From the NCBI GenBank assembly GCA_032871835.1, contig CM065302.1:248001-312000 (forward strand): a DNA stretch of 64,000 nt, in the 5' to 3' direction. Of this stretch, positions 58,316-64,000 are shown one piece after another; position 1 is the stretch's first letter; every line of letters starts with the position of its first letter. A program made the position numbers and the translations under genes. The notes beneath the pieces are model-generated. The model did not search any database and was not told where the DNA came from. It worked only from the letters and a program-made list of their open reading frames with translations. This DNA is from Dipteronia dyeriana (taxonomy: Eukaryota; Streptophyta; Magnoliopsida; Sapindales; Sapindaceae).

Positions 58316-58605
58316 CTTGAGACATGACATATGTCAGTCTCATATATTACATAAAAATAAATGTTGAATATTTAAACAATTTATTTGGAGACACAACATA
58401 AGTCAGTCCTAAGACACGGCCTAAGTCAGTCATGAGACTTGACATGTGTCAGTCTCGAGACTTGACATATGTCAGTCTCATATATTGCATAAAAATAAAT
58501 GTTGAATATTTAAACAATTTATTTTGAGACACAACATAAGTCAGTCCTAAGACACGACCTAGGACAGTATCGAGACATGACATATGTCAGTCTAATACTC
58601 TCATA
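58316..58605. repeat. 138-bp tandem repeat, about two copies
   Basis: 'gacatatgtcagtctcatat' at 58326 recurs at 58464, followed in both by 'ataaaaataaatgttgaata' and 'gacacaacataagtcagtcc'. A partial third start lies near 58577. The palindrome GACATATGTC occurs in each unit. Confidence 0.85.
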
Positions 58606-58994
58606 TATTGCATATAAATAAATAAATTCAGAACTATATATATATATATATATTGTTTTGTTGATGGCATAGGTCATCTAGAATACGGAAATATATATAG
58701 ATCCAGAATATTTGGTGTAATCGTACTGATAACGTGTTATAAATGTATTAAATATTAAATGAATAAAGATAGAGATGGAAGAAGAAATGAATGAGAGATA
58801 TAAGAGTAATTATTAACAAAAGAAATTATCAGAGATGAGAGCTTATTGGAGAGAATGAGAGACGATATTAAAAAAAAAAAAAAAGAGATTACTTGTGTAT
58901 TGATTTCAAGTCAGTAAAAAACAATTTATAAGGAGATAAACATATATATAGGCAAAAGGAGGGTGCACAAGTGGGTGGACAAATGGGTGCACAG

Positions 58995-59441
58995 TAGACA
59001 TGACGGTGGTTCGGTTCAAACCGGTGAACTGAACCAGAACCGGTGTGAAAAACTGGAGTCTTCGGTTTCGGATCGGAATCGCTACAGTGTACTGTTTCGG
59101 ATCGGAATCGCTACAGTGCACGGTTCCGGTTTCGATTTCGATTTCTGTTTTGGTGGAATAGCCCCGTTCGAACAGACGGTTCTAGTTCGGTTTGAACTAG
59201 GGGTTCCACCAAAACAGATTTTTTTAATTTGTTATTTATTTTAGTTAAATTTTTTTTAGGCGATCCAATAACATGCAATTACAATTTACTTTTACATATG
59301 TAATATTTTTTAGAGAACGAAAAATGAAAAAATGAAAAAAAAAAAAACTGACCGTTGGAACTAGACCGGAGCCGGATAGAACCTGTTCCAATTCCGGTTC
59401 AGGTTCCTCCAAAACCGGAGCCGAAACCGGTGACATGTCTA
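58995..59441. mobile_element. hAT-type MITE, 447 bp
   Basis: Ends TAGACATGAC and GTGACATGTCTA are inverted. 8-bp flanks GTGCACAG (58987-58994) and GAGCACAA (59442-59449) match at 6 positions, fitting a hAT duplication. The interior is rich in 'ggttcggtt' and 'ccggttcc' motifs in opposite orientation and has a 32-bp direct repeat ('tttcggatcggaatcgctac') at about 59065 and 59097. Confidence 0.75.
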
Positions 59442-59449
59442 GAGCACAA

Positions 59450-59913
59450 GTGGGAGAGAGGCGGTGAGAAAAAGGGAAATTTTGTATGTAAAACACAGTC
59501 GGTAAAAACCACATATTATAACAAGATAATCATTTTAACTAAATATATATAATATATATATATATAATTTGATTTATTATTATTATAATTATTATTATTA
59601 TTATTGTAATATATGTATTTAACATTTTATAATTAAGAATTTTATTATTTTATTATTTTAATTTAAAGCTAATATAATTATTTTAACTAAATTAAATAGT
59701 AATAAGGACAAACGAGTATTTTCATAGGTTTTAAAATAGTTAACTTTTAAATATTTAATCAAATATACTAAAGTGATGAGTTTTGGAAAAAATGAAGGAC
59801 TAAAGTAATGAATATGGAAAGACATATATAAAGGTGAGAAATCATCAAAAATGTTGGATTTATGTGAAATTATGTTGTTTCTTTTATGTTGCCTTGTACC
59901 GTTAAAAAAACGG
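59450..59913. other. AT-rich spacer
   Basis: (AT)n and (ATT)n runs at 59540-59610; no gene. Confidence 0.5.
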
Positions 59914-61422
59914 GGTATTATTGATTTAGTCCCTATGTTTTTTAAAATTATTTATTTTTTATTCACTTATTCATTTTTTATTGGATTGCTCTCTATGTCT
60001 TAAAAAACTACTCATTTTGATCCCTATGACTCGAATCTTGACAATCAACGGTCACAGAAAAAATAAAATGACATCTTTACCCATGAACATTTAATTTCTT
60101 TAAATAATAATAATAATAAATTTAATTTTTCTATTAAGTTTTAAAAAAGAAAATTTAAATAAATATCTATATTATCATCGTCATTGGACATTAGGCATCA
60201 TCATCGGACCAAACTAAAACCTCTACATATCAAACATCACCACCGCATCATGCATCATCATCATCTTCCACCATCACAACACCAAAACCATCTCAAATCA
60301 ACACCACCACTAGCCTCTCATCAATGAAAATATATAAAAAAAAAAAAGGAAAAAAAACTAAACAAAATTCCCAAATCTGGGTTCTGAAGAGATTTCCAGA
60401 TCTCTTCAAACAAAAAGCTCTCAATTTCATCAATAGACTATAAACAAAAATCTTTAACAACAAGAGGAAGAATTCTACTACCAATGGAGAGATACGAACG
60501 TCATTGCAGTTCGTACAGTAGAGCAACCCATTTTTGAATACAAAAGTAAGCATAAATTTAATATTATGCATCGAGTGCCTGCACCATTTTGCCACTAAAG
60601 ACCAGATATTGATCAAGCAATAAACAATTTAACTTTCTAAGAAAATTCATGGGTTTTTGTTAAGGGAGGGCAAAATTTCCAGATCTGGTCCAGAAATGAG
60701 GGAGTCTAGAGAAGGCTATCCATTGTCGGCGTCAGATGGCCACTCCATCTTAGATGAACCCCCATCTGAGATGATGATCTGAGATGAAGAAGATGGAGAA
60801 GATAATTAAAGATGATGATCTGAGATTGAGAAGATGGAGAAATAATTGATGATGATGATCTTAGATGGAGAAGCTGGAGAAGATAATTGATGATGATGAT
60901 TAGAGATGGAGAAGTTGGAGAAGATAATTGATGATGTTGATCTGAGATGGAGCTACGGATATGAGATGGAGAATATTAATTTAATTTTATTGAAGGTTAA
61001 AGGTTGAAGATGATGGAAGGTTGAAGATTGAAGGTTGATGATAATGGAAATGGAAAGTTGTTGATGATGATCTAGACTGAATTATGTATCATATTTGATT
61101 ATGTATCAATTCTATTATATTTGCTTTTGTTTTGTTATTTTTTTATTAGGTGGAGGAAACGAATCTCCACATTTGTTTAAATTTATTTTATTGAAATTTA
61201 TTTATTTTATTATTTTTTTTCTTCTATTTATTTGTATATTGACACGTGACATGTCAATGTTTAAAGATAAAAATACTTTTAGAACCGTTTAATTTAACTA
61301 ACGAAAGAATTAGATTGAACTGTTTTTAAAAATATAGGTATTGAACTATCAATCAAGTGAAAAATGAATAACTTTATAAAAAATAAAAAATTAAAAAAAT
61401 ATAGGGATTAAATAATGATTCC
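59914..61422. mobile_element. Mutator-like element with long TIRs, 1.5 kb
   Basis: The left end 'ggtattattgatttagtccc' is matched by the right end reverse-complemented 'gaatcattatttaatccc'. Similarity runs inward more than 100 bp. The right subterminal 'tttattaggtgga' (61143-61155) is shared with the element at 49787 (50861-50873), so the two belong to related families. No transposase. Confidence 0.7.
60776..60985. repeat. 41-bp tandem repeat, five units
   Basis: Units of the type 'gatctgagatggagaagatg' ... 'gataattgatgat' start at about 60776, 60817, 60857, 60898 and 60939. Confidence 0.85.
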
Positions 61423-61727
61423 AAAAAAAAACATTTTAGCGGGAATCGTATAAAAGTGCAGTAATAACAAAACCCTTTTGGACAGTTTGAACTTTGAACA
61501 ACGCGAATACAGTACAAAACAAAACAATAATAATAATAAATTTAATAAAAAAAATATTTTCAAAAGCAAACAAAAGAAACGAAAGTGCTTTTGGGTTTCG
61601 AAGAAGATCGTAGGATTGACGTAGAAAGATTTATGTATATATTCTCTTTAATTTCTGGGAATCTCATGTGAAATGAAATCAGTTAACCAGAAACGACGTT
61701 AACGCGTATAAAGTATAAACAATCGTG

Positions 61728-61737
61728 TATATATAAA
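61728..61737 (+). promoter_or_regulatory. TATA box of the B3 gene at 61836-62198
   Basis: TATATATAAA, 99 bases before the ATG. The equivalent distance at the paralogous gene is about 93 bases. Confidence 0.6.
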
Positions 61738-61835
61738 ATCTGCTGTGGCAAAAGAATGTTATCAAATTCATTTATATTTCTTTACTGAGATCTTCTCTGC
61801 AGGCTACATCTATATAAACTATATATTTATCAGCA

Positions 61836-62198
61836 ATGGCAACGCTCTTCTCAAAGATAGTCACCGACTTGGATGTTACGAGAAGCTTATCAATTCCGAC
61901 AAGTTCATTGGGTTCGATACCTTTCGAAGAAGGCCATTTTATGGATATGGATGTATATGATGATTGTGGCCGATTCTGGGTATTTCGCTGCTCAATTCAA
62001 CAGATGGGCAGTGAAGGTCGTGTTCTTTCTGTGAATTGGATTGAATTTGTTGAGCACAAAAACGTTAGAGTGGATGATAAAGTTATTTTCCTTGAAGAAA
62101 CCTGCATCAATGATCCAACCACTGGAGCAAAGATCAAAATTGAAGTGAAAAGAAAAGTCAGATTATTTGGCCAAGATATTTGGGCTTGTGTAAAGTAA
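61836..62198 (+). CDS. Small B3-domain DNA-binding protein, paralogue of the 53908 gene
   Basis: 120 residues comprising a single B3 domain: 'TLFSKIVTDLDVTRSLSIPT' (strand 1 and the 'D......L.IP' turn), 'DDCGRFWVFRC' (D..G..W.F) and 'VNWIEFVEHKNVRVDDKVIF' (W..FV....L..GD.V.F, with D for the usual G). Start at the ATG of 'MATLFSKIV'; the earlier ATG at 61745 is in another frame and in the leader. The frame is intact with a TAA at 62196-62198. Length and motif spacing parallel the minus-strand B3 gene 7.5 kb to the left, so they are probably old tandem or inverted duplicates now separated by transposons. It is likely nuclear and DNA binding; the target is unknown. Confidence 0.85.
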   Translation: MATLFSKIVTDLDVTRSLSIPTSSLGSIPFEEGHFMDMDVYDDCGRFWVFRCSIQQMGSEGRVLSVNWIEFVEHKNVRVDDKVIFLEETCINDPTTGAKIKIEVKRKVRLFGQDIWACVK

Positions 62199-62521
62199 TC
62201 TTATACGTGTGATCGTGTTGTTGGAAGAATCACTAAAGGTTATGACAGTCCTAAGATATATATATGCATTCAATGGTATCAAAGCCAACAATTAGTTAAT
62301 GTAGGTTTAATAATTGCACCTTGCTAGGTACATATTATAATTATATTTCAATGCATCCATGCCAATATTTTAGCTAGAAGTTAGTTTTTTGTAATTTTCT
62401 AAATAATTACCATTTTTTACCTAATAAGAGTCTATAATCGGGGTTAATAGTTCATTTGTTGCTGTTATTGATTAAAGTTACGTGGAAATAGTTAGATATA
62501 TCACTTTTTTTATGTGTGTTG
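62199..62521. other. 3' flank of the B3 gene
   Basis: AT-rich, probably including the 3'UTR. No other feature seen. Confidence 0.4.
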
Positions 62522-63867
62522 CAGTGATGTCACCGCTTTAATAAATTAAATTGAAAAGACAACTATTATGATGAACTATCCAAATTACCCTTAAATAATC
62601 TATTTTTAATCCCATTGTGTTTCTATCTACATTTTGAAAACGATAACTCCCCTCTCTCTCTCCAAAAAACTTGTCTCTCTTCAGATAATACAGAAGAAGA
62701 TAACCTATATTTGTGATCTTCGTTTATATATTTTTATATATTTATTTGTGGTTTAACAATGTATCAATTCGTTATGATTTGTTGTCCAATCTTTGTATGA
62801 ACATGTATGAACATTTTATTATTCAAAGATCGAGCATTTTATTTTTGAAAATAATGTTTAGTTAAATCGAGCATATTTGTAGCCAAATCGAGCCTTTTTT
62901 TTATACAATCGAGCATATTTTTGAAAAAATCGAGCATATTTTTGGAAGAATTTAAAGAATCGAGCATTTGTCAAAGGATAAAGAAATTTTTAAAGGATCA
63001 ATAATTTTTTTCAAAGAATCGAGAATTTTTTTTCAAAGGATCAAGATTTTTTTTTTCAAAAGATCGAGAATTTTTTCAAAGGATCGAGAATATTTTTTAA
63101 AGGTTCGAGAATTCTTGTCAAATGATCGAGAAGATTTTTCAAAGGATCGAGATTTTTTTCAAAGGATCGAGAGTTTGTTTCAAATCAAGAATATTTTTTA
63201 AAGGATCGAGAATTTTTGTCAAATGATCGAGAAGATTTTTTAAAAGATCGAGATTTTTTTCAAAGGATCGAGAATATTTTTCAAAGGATCGAGAATATTT
63301 TTCAAAGGATCGAGAATATGTTCTAAAGGATCAAGAGTTTTTTTCAAAGGATCGAGAATATTTTTTAAAAGATCGAGAATTTTTTTCAAAGGATCGAGAA
63401 TTTTTTCAAAGGATCTAGATTTTTTTCAAAGGATCGAGATTTTTTTCAAATGATCGAGAATTTTTTTCAAAGGATCGAGATTTTTTTTCAAAGGATCGAG
63501 ATTTTTTTTCATAAAATTAGGTTTAGGTAAATCGAATATATTTGTAGCAAATTCGAACATATATTAGAAAGAATCAAGGATTTTTTTTCAAAGAATCAAG
63601 CATATTTTTCAAAGGATCGAGAATATTTTTTTTGAAGTACTAACCAGAAAAAAAAGCTCGACCACTGCGAGCTCGGTGGGGAGCTCAACCCCCAAATGCG
63701 TCTGCGTAGCGCATGAGTTTCAATGAAACTTTCTCTCTCTATTTCATAACTCTCACTGTAAAAAAATGAATAAAAGATTCTGATAAAACGACTATTTGAG
63801 GTATTTTTATCCGTTCACCATAATTGGTGCTTTTTAAGCATAAGTTATTAAAGCAGTGACAGTGTTG
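62522..63867. mobile_element. TIR element with GATCGAG minisatellite core, fuller copy
   Basis: CAGTGATGTCACCGCTTTAATAA (62522-62544, 23 nt) is inverted at 63845-63867, with 16 of 17 inner bases matching (TGTCAC[C/T]GCTTTAATAA). GTGTTG occurs just outside the left end and again at the right end. The centre (about 62860-63640) is a minisatellite of roughly 20-bp units, consensus 'TTTTTTTCAAAGGATCGAGA', about 35 units. A unique flank (63650-63830) is shared with 9100-9280. No protein is encoded; apparent frames follow the repeat. Confidence 0.75.
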
Positions 63868-64000
63868 AAACATTACCTCTAAAAAGTGTTATTTAATTTT
63901 TGAGCCCTAAAGTTATTCCATATTTATAAAACGATTGACTAATTTGACAGGACCCATCCCAACTCCTCTCTTTTGAGTACGAGGGAGGCCCTGTGGGCTA
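63868..64000. other. Right edge, no feature seen
   Basis: Unassigned sequence running off the window. Confidence 0.4.

Noticed and set aside
62968..63201. 77-codon frame rich in K, D, F and S
   Set aside because: Translation of the GATCGAG minisatellite.
62880..63640. CRISPR-like array of short direct repeats
   Set aside because: Plant DNA; units are contiguous degenerate minisatellite repeats without unique spacers.

Overview
The window is nuclear DNA of a dicot plant. The evidence is an NBS-LRR-type resistance gene end, two plant-specific B3-domain genes, plant lineages of Copia, Gypsy/Tat and L1 retroelements, hAT, Harbinger-like and Mutator-like DNA transposons, a plant telomere-type TTTAGGG run, and AT-rich intergenic DNA. 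The species cannot be named from the sequence. Only three host protein genes can be supported; most of the rest is transposon-derived.

Layout. 1-1391: C-terminal LRR part of a resistance gene entering from the left edge (+), with a probable 3'UTR intron. 1984-3453: Harbinger-like element with TTA target duplications. 4190-4840: decayed Copia reverse transcriptase (-). 6770-8790: decayed hAT copy 1 (+) with TIR, TATA box, 5'UTR intron and internally deleted transposase. 8800-9280: first copy of a GATCGAG minisatellite element. 9271-11885: remains of a gag-only Copia element (-), fused at about 11.89 kb to a truncated Sirevirus-like Copia (gag and protease 11.9-14.5 kb, PBS 14632-14643, 5' LTR 14646-16170). 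16431-20314: G-rich hAT-type MITE with a 56-G run, a 2.2-kb solo LTR (TSD CATGT) and another MITE. 20620-33123: a complete but inactive 12.5-kb Gypsy element of Tat type on the minus strand (TSD ATTAG), carrying on the opposite strand an intron-containing additional gene and a tandem repeat array. 33648-35745: small TIR elements and a large inverted repeat. 35932-39428: a hAT-type MITE interrupted by a non-autonomous LTR element (35956-38826, two 1054-bp LTRs, TSD TTAGG). 39437-42800: hAT copy 2 (-), with BED finger, core and dimerisation domains but many breaks. 42800-48140: AT-rich repeats. 48146-49430: L1-type LINE RT fragment. 49787-51105 and 59914-61422: Mutator-like elements with long terminal inverted repeats. 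53908-54273 (-) and 61836-62198 (+): two intact B3 single-domain genes. 62522-63867: the fuller copy of the GATCGAG minisatellite element, with its own terminal inverted repeats.

How it works together. The resistance gene and the B3 pair are the only candidates for host function. The rest records successive insertions: target duplications and split repeats allow an order to be read, for example hAT, then G-rich MITE, then non-autonomous LTR element at 35.9-39.4 kb. The most unusual items are the antisense intron-containing gene and tandem array in the Tat element, the minisatellite-carrying TIR element in two states, and the tandem repeat kept inside the intron of both hAT copies.
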